This document shows, one piece after another, positions 44,025 through 55,482 of a stretch of 64,000 nt of DNA. This DNA comes from Candidatus Absconditabacteria bacterium (GTDB lineage: Bacteria; Patescibacteriota; Gracilibacteria; Absconditabacterales; Absconditicoccaceae), in the NCBI GenBank assembly GCA_028685875.1, contig JAQUDD010000001.1:158209-222208 (forward strand), written 5' to 3'. Both the position numbers and the translations under genes were made by a program. Each line of letters starts with the position of its first letter. Positions within the stretch are counted from its first letter, which is position 1. The notes under the pieces are model-generated. The model saw only the letters and a program-made list of their open reading frames with translations. It did not search any database and was not told the origin of the DNA.

Positions 44025-46502
44025 TTACACTCCGACTCTAAAGTAAATCTCTTTGTCTACAATCTCTCTTTTACTTCATCGTTTGAGAGCAGAAATTTGT
44101 TTGATAATTTGTACTTTTTCTGGGCTATTTTTTGGAGGAATTCCATAGGGGACTTTCGCCTTAAAGCTAAAAGGTCTCGTCTGTTGATTGTTGATAGAGA
44201 TTTTACAAGCACCCATAAATGCTTCTGTACTTGTGAGGTCAGTTTGATTGAACTCAGGTTCAAATTCTTTTGCAAGAAATTCTGCATCTGGTGCTCCTAC
44301 TTTATAGACGAACATCGATCCAATATTTCCAAAGATGGTTTTAGACATATCCATATTTCCTCCTAGTCCTTCAGATTTCAGCTGATCAATATATTGATGA
44401 GCTACCACGAGTCCGAGTCTATATTTTCTGGCCTCTGAGAGGATTGACTCAAAGGAAGCTGAAACATAATTCTGGAATTCATCGACATAGAGATAGTAGG
44501 GGACTCTATTTTCTTCAGCAATTTTTGCTCTTTTGAGTGCGGAGAGTTTTACTTGCATTGCGATAATCTTTCCGATGAGCTTTGAAGTTTCTTCTCCCGA
44601 GATACCTTTTGAGAGGTTCATGAGGATGATTTTCTTCTCCTGCATTGCATCATACATATTGAAAGAAGATTTTGCTTGTCCAATAATATTTCTTACGTAG
44701 ACTCCTGTTGTAAACGGACCAAATTTTGCCTGAATGAATGGGATAATTTCAGCTTTTTCTCTGTCTCCCATTTTTTTGTAGGTTTTGTTCCACCAGGAAG
44801 CAACTACGGGATTTTTGAGGTTTCTAATCTTTGCCTCGGCAAATGCTTCATCAGTAAAGAGTCTCATAATGTCCACAATCGTTCCTCCTTCTGGTTGATC
44901 CATTAGGAGAAAACATGCGTTTCTAAAATAATCCTGAATTCTTGGTCCAAAAATCTCTGGTCCATACATTTGTACAAACATTTCTACGAGATCATTGGTT
45001 ACAACATCTTGTTCATCTGCATTGTCTGGGTCTACTTCCAAGGGATTTAGGCCGATAGGGTATTGGGTATTTCCAAGGTCAAAATAAATCAGATCATCAA
45101 TTCTCTCTTTAGGATAATGCTTTAATAAGAATTCACATGCATCTCCATGCGGATCAATAAAACAAAATCCTCTTCCATTTTCCATATCGTCAATTGCCTG
45201 AGTAAGCATAATGGTAGATTTTCCGGTACCGGTCTGCCCTAGAATATAGATATGTCTAAATCTATCTTTATCGGTGATTCTAATTTCTCTTCTACTACCT
45301 CAGAAATCATTATATCCTACGACAATTCCTTCTTGAGGAAGATCATCTGGTGCTGCAATGATCTTATATTTTTGCCAAGCAATTCTCGGGTTTTGATTAA
45401 ATCTTCCATGTGGGAAATGCACGAGGGAAGAGAGTTCCTTGATATTGAGAATGTCTTCTTTTTCTTTGATGAGTACTTTTTTGAGAAAGTTCCCTTGTTT
45501 GGTAAAAAGCCTTTGAACAAAATTCTTTGCAAAGGTTTGAAGGTTCTCGGCTTTGGTAAATTTCAAGGTATTGAGTCCAAGGTAGTTATATTGATTGAAT
45601 AACCTGCTGAGGTCTTCAATAATTTTTTTTGGTCTTTCTTTTTCCGGTGAAGTTGCAAAGGCTTTGATTTCCACCCAAAAGAGTTCATCATCCATTTTTT
45701 TATCAAAATCTCCAAGCTGTTGACTTGAAAAATTATGTTTATTTTCCTTCTCTTTTTCTTTGTCAACTTCCCCTTCTTTCTTTGCTGATTCAAAAAATTT
45801 CTGGATTCGATAGATACATCCTTTTGTTCCTTTTTTGATATCTTCAGCTTTTTTTCTCATTTTTTTTAGCCAATCTTCACTGAGCGGCTCTACCATAATT
45901 TGTAGGCAAGCTTTTTCCTCTTTATTTAGATTTGCAAAGGCTGAGAGAATACTATCCATTGGATCAGCCTCAAAGCTTTCGTATGTTTTGATTGGATGAA
46001 CACTATCTTTGGTGAGCGAGAATTCTCCACCTGCCATATATTTACCACCTTCCAAGAGTTTTGGTTCGCTAATGATTTCTACGAGTGCTCCTGAATAGAA
46101 CGAAGAAATCATTTGTTGCATAGTTAAGAGATGTGCTTCAGGGATTCCGAGGATAAACTTAATAATTTCTCTTTCTACCAAAATTTCCATACTGATATAA
46201 TTATTTCCTAGTTGTTTGTTTCCAAAATTCCTTTCATAGATTGCGTAAAAATTTTTGTACACTTGGTTCATTAGTGCGATATTGTCTTTCATATTTCCTA
46301 TATGATCTTTTGCATCGATATCGCTACTTCTGGCTACTGCATTTTTAGGAACTCTTACTTGTAAAAATCTGAGTTTATTTGATTGTTTGAATCTGTGTTT
46401 TTGTGTTTGTTGTACGATAAAAATTCTCCAAATGAGCCATCCGATTCCCATAAGTCCTGCTGCTGCACCGATACTGATGAGTGCGATTATTCCGTTATTC
46501 AT
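44025..46502 (-). CDS. VirD4/TraG-like membrane ATPase
   Basis: An 825-residue AAA+ coupling-protein-like ATPase. The N-terminus has a membrane helix (IIALISIGAAAGLMGIGWLIW). A region of about 350 residues of the kind often seen in CPR VirD4-like proteins follows. From about residue 420 comes the ATPase: Walker A ILGQTGTGKST, FIDPHGD, Walker B YYLYVDEFQNY, then a motif with ARKYRLGLVVAHQY. Two TGA codons, one just before the ATPase (YNDF-Gly-GSRR), are read through. It probably pumps protein or DNA at the membrane; with the pilin-like protein at 6384 it suggests a reduced type IV secretion-like machine. Confidence 0.88.
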
Positions 46503-46530
46503 ATTCCTGGAGAAATAAATCTCTGTTTCG

Positions 46531-46558
46531 ATTATAGCTAAAATAGGGAGAAATGCAA
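46531..46558 (-). promoter_or_regulatory. Promoter of the VirD4-like gene
   Basis: On the minus strand: TTGCAT (46558-46553), 16-base spacer and TATAAT (46536-46531), about 30 bases before the ATG. Confidence 0.6.
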
Positions 46559-46632
46559 TTTTTAGACTAGAATATGAGGTATTTTTGCATATACTTATCG
46601 AAAGTAATTATTTATTTTTTAAGGGATTATAC

Positions 46633-46893
46633 ATGTATACCTCAGAAAATATACACAATCTTGAAAAGTTTGTCAAAGCGTGTAATGCGTTGAATCTTCA
46701 AAAAACCAATAGAGAACTTTACCAAGCATTAGTACTTAGAAAAAATCCAGAATTACTTGGAGAAAAATTTCTAACGGGAAATGAAGAAATGATCATAGGA
46801 GACTATATTTCTTTATATGAAAGTGATATTTCTTTTAGTGAATGGAGAGAGGTATGGAATGGAAGATTAGTGGAGGTCTTAGCAAGCATATAA
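46633..46893 (+). CDS. Small hypothetical protein, 86 residues
   Basis: Not recognised. Begins MYTSENIHNLEKFVKACNAL at ATG 46633; the TTG at 46585 is less likely. Predominantly helical and soluble, with no signal peptide. It is divergent from the VirD4-like gene and precedes another small gene on the same strand. Confidence 0.55.
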   Translation: MYTSENIHNLEKFVKACNALNLQKTNRELYQALVLRKNPELLGEKFLTGNEEMIIGDYISLYESDISFSEWREVWNGRLVEVLASI

Positions 46894-47043
46894 AGTATCT
46901 ATCGGGTAAATATACTGAGGAGAAGTATCTTCGTTACAAAATTTATCGGGGTCTTATGGAGCAAAACCATTTTGTTTAAAAATAAAAAAGGGAATCCTAT
47001 CCCAAAAAAATCAGGAAGGTAATAACAAGAAAACAAATAAGAA

Positions 47044-47340
47044 ATGAGATTTATTGGAGAATTAGAAAAAACATTAGAAGCTAACGTGGACAAAGAAGGA
47101 TTCTTAAGAGGAGTATTTTCCAATCAAATATTGAGTACTTCTATCCAAAAATGGGAGGGAACTCAAAAGATCCTCTCTTCTAGTGCTAGTGAGAAAGAGA
47201 GAATAGATCGCTTTATTTCAGAAAAGATAAAGAGAAACAAAAGGAATGGGAGGAAATCTCATGGAGATAAATCTGAGCATTTTTGGAGAAAAGTTGTTTT
47301 ATTAAAACAACTCCAAAATAAAATAGAAAACTTGGAATAG
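47044..47340 (+). CDS. Small basic hypothetical protein, 98 residues
   Basis: Not recognised. MRFIGELEKTLEANVDKEGF..., then a highly basic segment (KIKRNKRNGRKSHGDKS) and a short C-terminal helix. Soluble, possibly nucleic-acid binding by charge alone. A terminator follows at 47363. Confidence 0.55.
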   Translation: MRFIGELEKTLEANVDKEGFLRGVFSNQILSTSIQKWEGTQKILSSSASEKERIDRFISEKIKRNKRNGRKSHGDKSEHFWRKVVLLKQLQNKIENLE

Positions 47341-47362
47341 GCTCGCATTTGTTCCTGAGAAA

Positions 47363-47397
47363 TACACCTATCAAGGATTATTGATAGGTGTTTTTTG
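47363..47397. terminator. Terminator shared by convergent genes
   Basis: CACCTATCAA/TTGATAGGTG hairpin with a T run on the plus strand. The queA stop codon lies inside the stem. Confidence 0.8.
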
Positions 47398-48606
47398 TTT
47401 TCTAATTCGCATTCCATCTCCAAAGCTATAAAATTGATACTTCTGCTCAATTGCATACTGATAGATCTGCATTGTTTCTTCTTTCCCCATTACGGAGCTT
47501 ACCAACATTAAGAGTGAGGACTTTGGAAGATGAAAATTGGTAATCATTTCGTCAATGATTCTAAATATGAATCCTGGATAGATAAAGAGAGTAGTATCAA
47601 TGATACTATTTCCTTCCTGAAACGAAAAATTGTTTACAAATTTCTGAGCGACTTCTGTATCTATCTCTTTTGTTATTCTCTCCCAAAATGCTTGTACTTC
47701 TCTGTCTTCTCTCTTTTTCTCTTCTGTGTGCATCAGCTTCCAAACAAAAGGTAAGGTCTCCAAAAGTCTGACCATCGTTGTCCCCACAGCAATCAGATTT
47801 TTTTTCTGCATTTTCCATTCAGCTATTTTTCAGAATAATTCTCTATCAATGATCATTGTTTCTTTATGAATAGGATGTTTTCTAATGTCTTCACAAAATA
47901 CGGGCTTAAAGGTTCCCAGTCCTACATGCAGAGTGGAAAAATAGCTTTCCACTCCCTTTTTTTTGAATTCTTCCAAAAGTTCTTTAGTAAAATGGAGAGA
48001 AGCGGTAGGAGCTGCAGCAGATCAAAGCTTTTCTGCAAAATCTGTTTGATATCGTTGTTCCTTATTTTTCTCATAATTTATATAAGGAGGGAGCGGCATG
48101 TTCCCATATTTTTCCAAAAAAGGGATGGTTTCCATTCCTTCAATTCCAAAAAGAATTCCATCTTCGGTATATTCTTTACTTATGATTTGTACTTTCCCAT
48201 CTAGAAAAATTCTCGCTCCAGGTTTGAAATTTTTATCATCACTTACGAGTCCTTCCACATGTTGATCATTAATGAGCTGATAAACAAAAACCTCTCCGTC
48301 AATTATTTTTTCTATTCAGCTTTTTCTCAGTATTTTCGTTTCTTTCAGGGGAATCCTCGCTTTAAAAACTTTCGTTTTATTTAGGAGGAGGACATCTTTA
48401 TTTGTTAAGAGATTTGGGAGATCAGAAAAATGGAGATTCTGATAATTTTTATGCTGGGGTTGTGTTTTTTCTTCTCTCTGCACTTCGGAGTCTACCCCGC
48501 TTATTACTAGAAGCTTTGCATGATGAGCAGGATGGACTGGTTCTTGGGCGATAAGTTCAGGAGGGAGGGTATATTCGTAACTACTGAGTAGAAAATCTGA
48601 TTGCAT
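47368..48606 (-). CDS. queA: tRNA preQ1 ribosyltransferase-isomerase
   Basis: Converts preQ1 at tRNA position 34 to epoxyqueuosine using S-adenosylmethionine; 412 residues. N-terminus [20 protein letters not shown] is typical. [12 protein letters not shown] corresponds to the family APTAGLHF block with the first Gly of the region from [17 protein letters not shown] and the C-terminal [10 protein letters not shown] are present. Four TGA codons are read through; the last directly precedes TAG. No queuosine precursor genes lie in the window, so preQ1 or queuine-type precursors may be scavenged. Confidence 0.94.
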
Positions 48607-48829
48607 TACCTCTTTGAGATGATGTAAAATTATTCTAGAGATTTTTTATTTAGTTATAAAGTGTGTCATTTTGAGGCAAAGCCGAAGAATCTAGTAAATA
48701 GAAACACATCCGTCTTTTCTAATGACTACTTCTGGACATTATCTGCTTTGCGAGATCAGGTCACTCTGTTCAGGATGAGGCAAGCATAGTAGATGTTATT
48801 TTATTTTCTGATAATGGGGAGAAATTGCC
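48607..48829. repeat. Gap with REP-like repeats
   Basis: No gene is seen. TGTCATTTTGAGGC...CGAAGAATCT at 48664-48692 is an inverted relative of the repeat at 15257-15285. A second degenerate unit (CACTCTGTTCAGGATGAG) lies at about 48761-48778. Confidence 0.45.
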
Positions 48830-50728
48830 TTACTTCTCAGCTCTGTTTTTCAAATAACTTTTTGCATACACTAGGATTTCTTTTTCGTTATTCCTTTCCT
48901 CAATATTATTAATTACCCACTCGAAGATTTTTTCTAATACTTCTCCTAGGATAGGTCAAGCTTCTAGTCAAAGCTCTTGCATCAATACGGTTCCATTCAC
49001 AGCAAGATTAGATTTTTGAAACTGTCCTTCTTCTTCATTCAGCTTTTTTAAAATATTTTTTAGTTCATAACTATCGGTAAGATCACTAGAATTTTGCAGA
49101 GGATTAAACTGCCCCATCCTATCGGCAATATTGATGTCAAAGAGATTATTTACCGTTTCGTATCCCTTTTCACTCAAGAGCTTTCTAACTTTCTTTTCTC
49201 GGTTTACCGGGTTGGCAGAGAGAATTTCCCCAGGCGTATGGTGCTCAGCAATATACCGTGCAATATCATTGATTTCCTTTGTTGAGAATCAGAGTTTTTT
49301 GAAATCTTCTTTCATCATCAAGGGCGAGCTATTTCTGTGATTGAGTTTCCCTGCTGCTATTTCTCCGCGCTCTTCTTTAGTAGTAGCTTTTTCATAGGCG
49401 GTATATTGAGCGACCTTCCCGACATCGTGATAGAGCATTGCAAATCTGACTAAATAATCACTATTGAGCTCCTGAAGGGCTTTCAGTGTTAAAAGGGTGT
49501 GAGCATACACATCAAAAGCATGATATCTAATCGGTTGATCAGCATTTTTGGTTTGTCCCAGTGCCGGAAAGAGAATAGGAAGAATTCCTGCGGCTTCTAA
49601 TAATACAATAAAATTAAAAGGATTCCCTTTGGTAAAGGCTTTGCAAATCTCATCTTTTAGTCTTTCTTTTGCGACGTGTTGTAACAGATGAGCGTTCTTT
49701 TTGATGCTATCTCGAGTAGTGTTAACAAAGTCAAAGAGTTTTGCCTTTTCTCATAAATGTTGAGATACCTTTGAAGAGGATTTTGTTTTTTTATCGAACC
49801 TTCCCTCCCCCTCCTTCAAAAGGAGGGCATGATTACAGACATTTACCAGTCTAATTCCTCTGATGACTCTGAGCGCATCTTCTCCAAATCTTCTCTCTGC
49901 TTCTCCAACGGTCGCAAGTTTTCTCTCTACAAGGGAAGTTACTCCTGCGTGGGGATCGATGAGGATGCGAAATTTGTTGATTTTTGATCACTCCCTTTCG
50001 TAAAGGGGGCTAAGGGGATTTTTTTTACTCGAACCCCCTGACCCGCTTTGCGGGTCTTCCCCCTTCATAAGTGGGATACTTTCTCCCTCTGTCCAAAAAT
50101 AGCAAGTTTTTTGGATTTCGATCAAATACCTGAAATAATCTTCATCAAATTTCCCTTCGCTAAAGACCTGCTCAATAAAGTTCTCATCTCTCAAGATCAG
50201 GAGATTGAGATTAGCAAGATAGCAATATCCTTCTTGGTCAAGGATCTTTACGAGTTCTTTTTCATTCAGACTTTTTGGCTCATTGCTAGTGAAATCTAAC
50301 TCTTTTTTGGTCTGCTGTTTGATGCTAAAATAATACATCGCGTTGATGCTAAAATCTCTTCTCTGAGAGTCCAAAATCAGACTGTTACTTCGCTGGATTT
50401 CCTCCGGATGACGAAAATCTCCGTATCCTCCTTCGGTTCTTAGCGGTGTGAGTTGATAATTCCTTTCTTTGTCCTTTTGGTGGATGAGTGTGATTGTTCC
50501 AAATTTTTCAGTGATGAAATGAGAAAGTCCCTTGGTGTTCATCTCAGCATAGAGTTCGAGTGGGTTCCCTGCCATGGTGAAATCGATATCAATCGGGTCC
50601 TTGGTAATCCCCAAGAGCAAATCTCTCACGCATCCTCCCACGAGAAAAAGATGAGGATTATGGATCCTTTTTTGGAGGAAGGATTGGTGTTTGTCGAGCG
50701 CTTCGAGATTGCTAAAGAAAATCATCAA
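48830..50728 (-). CDS. tRNA nucleotidyltransferase (CCA-adding) / poly(A) polymerase family
   Basis: Class II nucleotidyltransferase, 632 residues, read through five TGA codons. Head: LFLVGGCVRDLLLG and DPIDIDFTMAG (two metal-binding Asp), then RRDFSINAM. Neck: RRFGEDALRVIRGIRL. An HD-type domain follows (YHDVGK). It would mature the CCA-less tRNAs seen at 18351 and 40878. Between head and neck there is an in-frame palindromic repeat (49991-50078) and a half repeat (49803-49827), which lengthen the protein beyond the family's usual size. Activity may be split between CCA addition and polyadenylation; the sequence alone cannot decide. Confidence 0.88.
49803..49827. repeat. Half copy of the palindromic coding repeat
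   Basis: CCCTCCCCCTCCTTCAAAAG followed by GAGGG matches the second half of copy 1 (33061-33086). It lies within the nucleotidyltransferase coding region but in the opposite sense to the full copies. Confidence 0.55.
49991..50078 (-). repeat. Palindromic coding repeat, copy 2
   Basis: In sense orientation it reads ATCCCACTTATGAAGGGGG, AGACCCGCAAAGCGGGTC, GGGGGTTCGAG, then CCCCCTTTACGAAAGGG. It encodes IPLMKGEDPQSGSGGS in the host gene, closely matching the peptide of copy 1. Confidence 0.8.
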
Positions 50729-50849
50729 ACATCTGGGAATAAATCTAGCGAGAGTGTAAGGAAAAGCGCTGGGCTTTCAAGAAAAGAAAACATGTCCTGT
50801 TCTGCAGTTTATTCTTTATTATAATACTTTTATTTTATTGTTCCTTAAG

Positions 50850-51737
50850 TTAAATGTCCACGCCAAAAAACTGTTTTACCACAATTCCTACCACAAAACT
50901 AATTGCGGCTACTCCGAGACTGATTGCTGCCATTTCCAAAAATCTCTTCTTGAATTGATGTCCTTGAGCAACGGAGCTATAGAAATTAAATCCTGCTATG
51001 ATGAGTAGTGCTATAATGATAGTGGTTCCTAGTGCAAGATAGATGTTTGTGAAGATAAAATAAGGAAGGATCAATAAAATTACTGTGCAAATATAAGCGA
51101 CTCCGGTATAGAGAGCAGCTTTTTTTGGTTTGATGTGAGGATCGTTGCTTTCTTTTGTAGAAAGATATTCCGATCCCGCCATTGACATTGCTGCAGAAAT
51201 TCCTGTAATTAGTCCACTGAATGCTACTAATCTTGTATCTTGGAATCCAAAGGTTAACCCTGCTAATACTCCCGTTAATTCTACCAAGGCATCATTAAGC
51301 CCAAGCACTATTGATCCCATATATTTTAACCCTTTTTCGTCCAGCATTTCAATCAATTGTTCTTCATGTTTTTCTTCCTCCTCTTGAATTTTTATAGCAT
51401 CAGGGATAGTTTTTGCAATTTCTTTATAGTTAAAAACTGCAGATTTTTCACCTTGTTCCATTAGTCTTACTCCAAAGGTCAGTCCAAATGTTTTAATAAT
51501 TAGTCCATAATACTTTATCTTTTTTTTATCGGGTTTTACTTCTTTTCCTGTATAACTTTTCCATATTTCATAGTGTCTGAGTTCTTCATCTGCAATACTT
51601 AGGAGAATTGTTTTGTTATGTTCGTTTTCCATATGTTTAGCAATGTTCTTGTAGACTTTTGCTTCTGTAATTTCATTTTTCTGTGCTTCCAAAAGGAGTT
51701 GTCTCATTTCTGGAGTTAATTCAATCTTCTTTGTCAT
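50850..51737 (-). CDS. Ferritin-like domain fused to VIT1/CCC1 transporter
   Basis: A 295-residue membrane protein. Residues 1-140 are a ferritin/rubrerythrin-like four-helix domain with the metal ligands EAKVYKNIAKHMENEH, EELRHYEIW and EEEEKHEEQLIE. Residues 145-295 are a VIT1/CCC1 transporter: GLNDALVELTGVLAGLTFG, then AMSMAGSEYLSTKE and three further helices. Members of this fusion export Fe or Mn or protect against metal stress. No TGA codon is used. The gene lies between mutS and the nucleotidyltransferase gene, all on the minus strand. Confidence 0.92.
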   Translation of the reverse strand: MTKKIELTPEMRQLLLEAQKNEITEAKVYKNIAKHMENEHNKTILLSIADEELRHYEIWKSYTGKEVKPDKKKIKYYGLIIKTFGLTFGVRLMEQGEKSAVFNYKEIAKTIPDAIKIQEEEEKHEEQLIEMLDEKGLKYMGSIVLGLNDALVELTGVLAGLTFGFQDTRLVAFSGLITGISAAMSMAGSEYLSTKESNDPHIKPKKAALYTGVAYICTVILLILPYFIFTNIYLALGTTIIIALLIIAGFNFYSSVAQGHQFKKRFLEMAAISLGVAAISFVVGIVVKQFFGVDI

Positions 51738-51765
51738 TCTTATTTTAAAAATATTAAAACTTAAT

Positions 51766-54498
51766 CTACTCCAACTCTTCCTTAATCTTGGCTAGAAACT
51801 GGATTGCCTGCAAAGGAGTCATATTATTCACATCGGCTTGTGAAATAATTCTCTGAACCTTTTCATATTTCTCTTGATACTCTTTGCTGTGGTCTTCTAC
51901 TTGAAAGAGTGGTGGAGAAATTGGAATATGACTAATACTTCATGTATTTCCCTTTTTCTCGGTTTCAAATCCTTCCAGAATCCTCCTTGCGTGTGCCAGG
52001 ATTTGATTAGGGATCCCTGCAATTTTTGCAACATCAATTCCATAGCTTTTATTTGCTCAGCCTTGTACTATTTTTTTCATAAAAATGACTTCTTTTTCGG
52101 TTTCATAGACGCTTACTGAGAAATTTCTCACCTCTGGATAGGACTTTTCGAGGTTAATTAATTCGTGATAATGGGTAGCGATTAGCGTTTTTGCTTTTAC
52201 TTCTTTTAGAATATACTGCAAAATAGCGCTCGTTAAGGCAAGTCCATCATGGGTACTTGTTCCACGACCCAGCTCATCAAAGATTACAAAACTTTTTTTA
52301 CTTGCATTATTCAAGATATTCGCTACCTCGATCATCTCTGTCATGAAGGTAGACTGGTTTTTCGCGATCACATCGCCACTTCCGACTCTTGCAAAGAGTC
52401 CATCAATCATTCCAATCTTTGCTTTAGTTGCAGGCACGCACAGTCCACAATGTGCTAAAAGAGTGATTAAAGCTGATTGCCTAAGATACGTTGATTTACC
52501 TCCCATATTGGGACCAGTGATGATATGTACTAGTCCTTTATCTTCTACTATACTTCCACTAGCAGAAAGCTGTTTTCCAATAGAAAGATCGTTGGGGATA
52601 AATTGTTGATCCTTCGGCAAAAATGCTTCAATCACCGGATGTCTTCCTTCCTCAATATGGATCGTGTCTTCTAACGTTAATTCAGGTTGAATATAGGATT
52701 TCTCAGTAGCGAGAAGGGCATGTGAAGCGTAGACATCCAGTTCGGCGATTCCTTGTGCGAAATGTAAAAGTGCATTTGTCACTTGTTCTACCTTTTCTCT
52801 GAGTTGAGTAAGAATCCCTTGTTCAAGCTTTGCGAGTTGGTCTTTTGAAGTCAGAATTGCTTGCTGGATATGTTCCAAGTAAGGACTAGAATATCTCTGA
52901 TTCCCTTTCAAGGTCTGCCTACGGATCAGGGATAGTTTTTGAGAATTCGTGTCTGAAAATGTCTGAGAATTTTTTGCTTCTTCCGTAGAACTTTCTCTTT
53001 CTTCTCCGAAATTCTCTGGCTTCTTCTCTGAAATTCTCCTTTCAAATATCTCACTATCCTTCGTTGTTAATTCAATGAAGTATCCTTGATTCATCACATA
53101 TTTTAGTTTTACATTTTGTACACCTGTGGCTTGCACCAAAAATTGTTGGTATTCCATCAGTGTTTCATCGCTGTGATAGGCAATGTTTCTGAGTTTGTCT
53201 ATTTCGCTATCATAGTTATCCTGCACAAAATCCATTTCTATTTTCATCTCTTCATTAGCCTTCAAGGCTTTTTCTAATTCTTTCCATAGATGTAGAAGCT
53301 GATCGGCCTCTTGTCCGTTCAAACTTAATTTCAAGAGTTCCTGCTTCATTATCTCACTCAGATTTCTTTTTTCATCAAAAAAGAGCGCAAGTGTCGATCT
53401 GAGCTTCACAAAAGGAATTGGATGTAATTTTTTGTAAAGAATCGTGGTAATAAGTTTATTCACATCATAGCTATTCCCTAGCTCTTTCAAAAGTTCGCTC
53501 GTCTGTTGGTGTTGTTGATATCTCGCGATATGTCTCTGCCTTTCCTGTAGGATCGAAAGGGTATTGATAGGGTTCATAAGTAGATATCTTAGATATCTCG
53601 CACCGCTAGTTGTCTTGGTCTGGTCAATAATTCCAATCAGCGAATATTTTTCGCTCGCCTCATAACTGGAGCTGAAAATCTCCAGATTTTTGATGGTAAT
53701 ATCATCCATCTGCACCATCCCTAGCTGGGCATGATAGGAAACTTTGTAAATGGTATTCAACGCATTCTGTTGCGTGTGTTTGATATAGTTCAAGAGTAGG
53801 GCAATTGCCTGTAATCTTCCCTCTGTCGTTGCCTGTCCAAAACTGTGCAAGGTCTGTACCTTACAGGCATTTGTTAAAAATAATTCAGGATCACTCGGTA
53901 CTTCATATACGGAAATTAGACATTTTAGGTACTGCTGAATCGGAGTAGTAATGCTATCTTTTTCTGTAAAGTCGACATCAATAATGACTTCACTTGGACT
54001 TAAGGTCAGAATCCATTTTTGCAATTCTCCGAGATGTTTGAAGCTTTTGGTCCAGTATTCTCCTATACTAAAATCTCCCCAAGCAATATGATAATATTCC
54101 CCATTCCTTTGCTCTTGTTTCGTCACAGCAAGCATATAATTGAACCTTTTGCTTCCTTCTTGGATGTAGGTTCCTGGCGTGATAATCTGAGAAATTTCTC
54201 TCTGGACAATTTTCCCGGGAATTGGATCAGAAGTCTGCTCAGCAATCGCGACCTTGTAGCCATGTTGAATGAGCTTGGGAATATATTTATCGATGCTGTG
54301 ATGAGGAATTCCTGCCATCGGAATCGGAGTATCACTATTTTTGTTTTTACTGGTAAGTACGAGATCTAGAATTTTATGACAGAGAAGTGCGTCTTCAAAA
54401 AATACTTCGTAGAAATCCCCAATCCTAAAAAAGAGGATACAGTCGAGATACTGTTTTTTCATGTCTTGGTATTGTTGCATCGCTGGAGTGAGTTGCAT
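51766..54498 (-). CDS. mutS: DNA mismatch repair protein MutS
   Basis: MutS, 910 residues. Start at ATG 54498 (MQLTPAMQQYQDMKKQY), where the mismatch-binding FYEVFFEDA follows. Walker A GPNMGGKSTYLRQ and DELGRGTSTHDG are intact, so the ATPase should be active. The C-terminus reads through two TGA: VQG-Gly-ANKSYGIDVAKIAGIP is the conserved block. There is an insertion of about 40 low-complexity residues (KPENFGEERESSTEEAKNSQ) in the clamp region, built from imperfect tandem copies of GAGAATTTC-GAGAAGAA. No mutL is in the window. Confidence 0.96.
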
Positions 54499-54568
54499 TG
54501 TCCTCTTTGGTGTAAAGTCGCTTCTAAAGCTAGCGTTTTTGTCTCGGATTGCAAGATGAAAGAAAGCA

Positions 54569-54604
54569 AAAACCTTTGTATCTGTTTTATACAAAGGTTT
54601 TTTA
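54569..54604. terminator. Terminator-like hairpin in a divergent region
   Basis: AACCTTTGTA/TACAAAGGTT with A and T runs on both sides, between the divergent mutS and dinD-like genes. Since no gene points into it, it may act as an attenuator in one of the leaders. Confidence 0.5.
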
Positions 54605-54687
54605 GATGTCAAATATTCTTTCCATTGCTTTACTTCAAAAAATCTCTACTCTGTAAATTATGCTTTTACTTCTTTATTCTCTCCTCT

Positions 54688-55482
54688 ATGAATTTTGAAA
54701 TCAGCACAAACACAGCTCTTACCTTTGAGGATTTTCAGCATCAAAATGGGATGACCTATCGATGGGCATCAGAATTTATGATGATGCTTGGTTATATAGA
54801 TTCCAAGGATAAAAAAAAACTGCTCGACAAAACGATGAAGGCCTTTCTCAACCTTGGAATTGATATGTATGATAATATTCAAAAGGCTGATCATGAGGGG
54901 AAAGAGGATTATAAACTTTCCAGGTATGCTTGCTATATTATGGCAATGAATGGAGATTCTAAGATTCTTCAGGTAGCACGTGCTCAGAATTATTTTGCGG
55001 AGCAGACGAGAAAGTTTGAGCTTTATTCTCAGGATACGGAGAGATTGACGGTAAGATCAGAGATTTCTGAAGGAAATAAATCTCTTTCTAAGACGATTAC
55101 CCGTCATGGAGTGAGTGATTATGCAAAATTTAATCTTGCAGGATATGAGGGAATGTATGGAATGTCCAACCAAGAATTAGCAGAAAAAAGAGGAATTGAT
55201 AAGGAAAAACTCTTTGATCATATGGGACGTACGGAATTAGCGGCGAATTTATTTCGTATTACGCAAACTGAAGAAAGGATTAGAAAGCAGGAACTTTCCG
55301 GGCAATATCAACTAGAATCAGCACATCGTGATGTCGGGGCCGAAGTGAGAAAGTTTGTAGGGATTAACACGGGAGATAATCCAGAAAATCTTCCTACGGA
55401 AATGCCTCTCAATGAAATGAAAAAGGAACTTAAAGATATTCATAAAGAATTGAAAAAGGCTGATGAAGAGAAAGGGGGATAA
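54688..55482 (+). CDS. DinD-family DNA-damage-inducible protein
   Basis: A 264-residue homologue of DinD. The BRO-N-like N-terminal segment (GMTYRWASEFMMMLGY) and the family's central KLSRYACYIMAMNGDS...ARAQNYFAEQTRKFE are clear, followed by the AGYEGMYGMSN region. The start at 54688 (MNFEISTNTALTF) is chosen over a long upstream frame that overlaps mutS antisense. E. coli DinD is SOS-induced and inhibits RecA filament function; no LexA box was identified here. It is divergent from mutS. Confidence 0.85.
   Translation: MNFEISTNTALTFEDFQHQNGMTYRWASEFMMMLGYIDSKDKKKLLDKTMKAFLNLGIDMYDNIQKADHEGKEDYKLSRYACYIMAMNGDSKILQVARAQNYFAEQTRKFELYSQDTERLTVRSEISEGNKSLSKTITRHGVSDYAKFNLAGYEGMYGMSNQELAEKRGIDKEKLFDHMGRTELAANLFRITQTEERIRKQELSGQYQLESAHRDVGAEVRKFVGINTGDNPENLPTEMPLNEMKKELKDIHKELKKADEEKGG

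Noticed and set aside
54376-54687. N-terminal extension of the DinD-like protein
   Set aside because: It overlaps mutS antisense and a hairpin; homology to DinD begins after the ATG at 54688.
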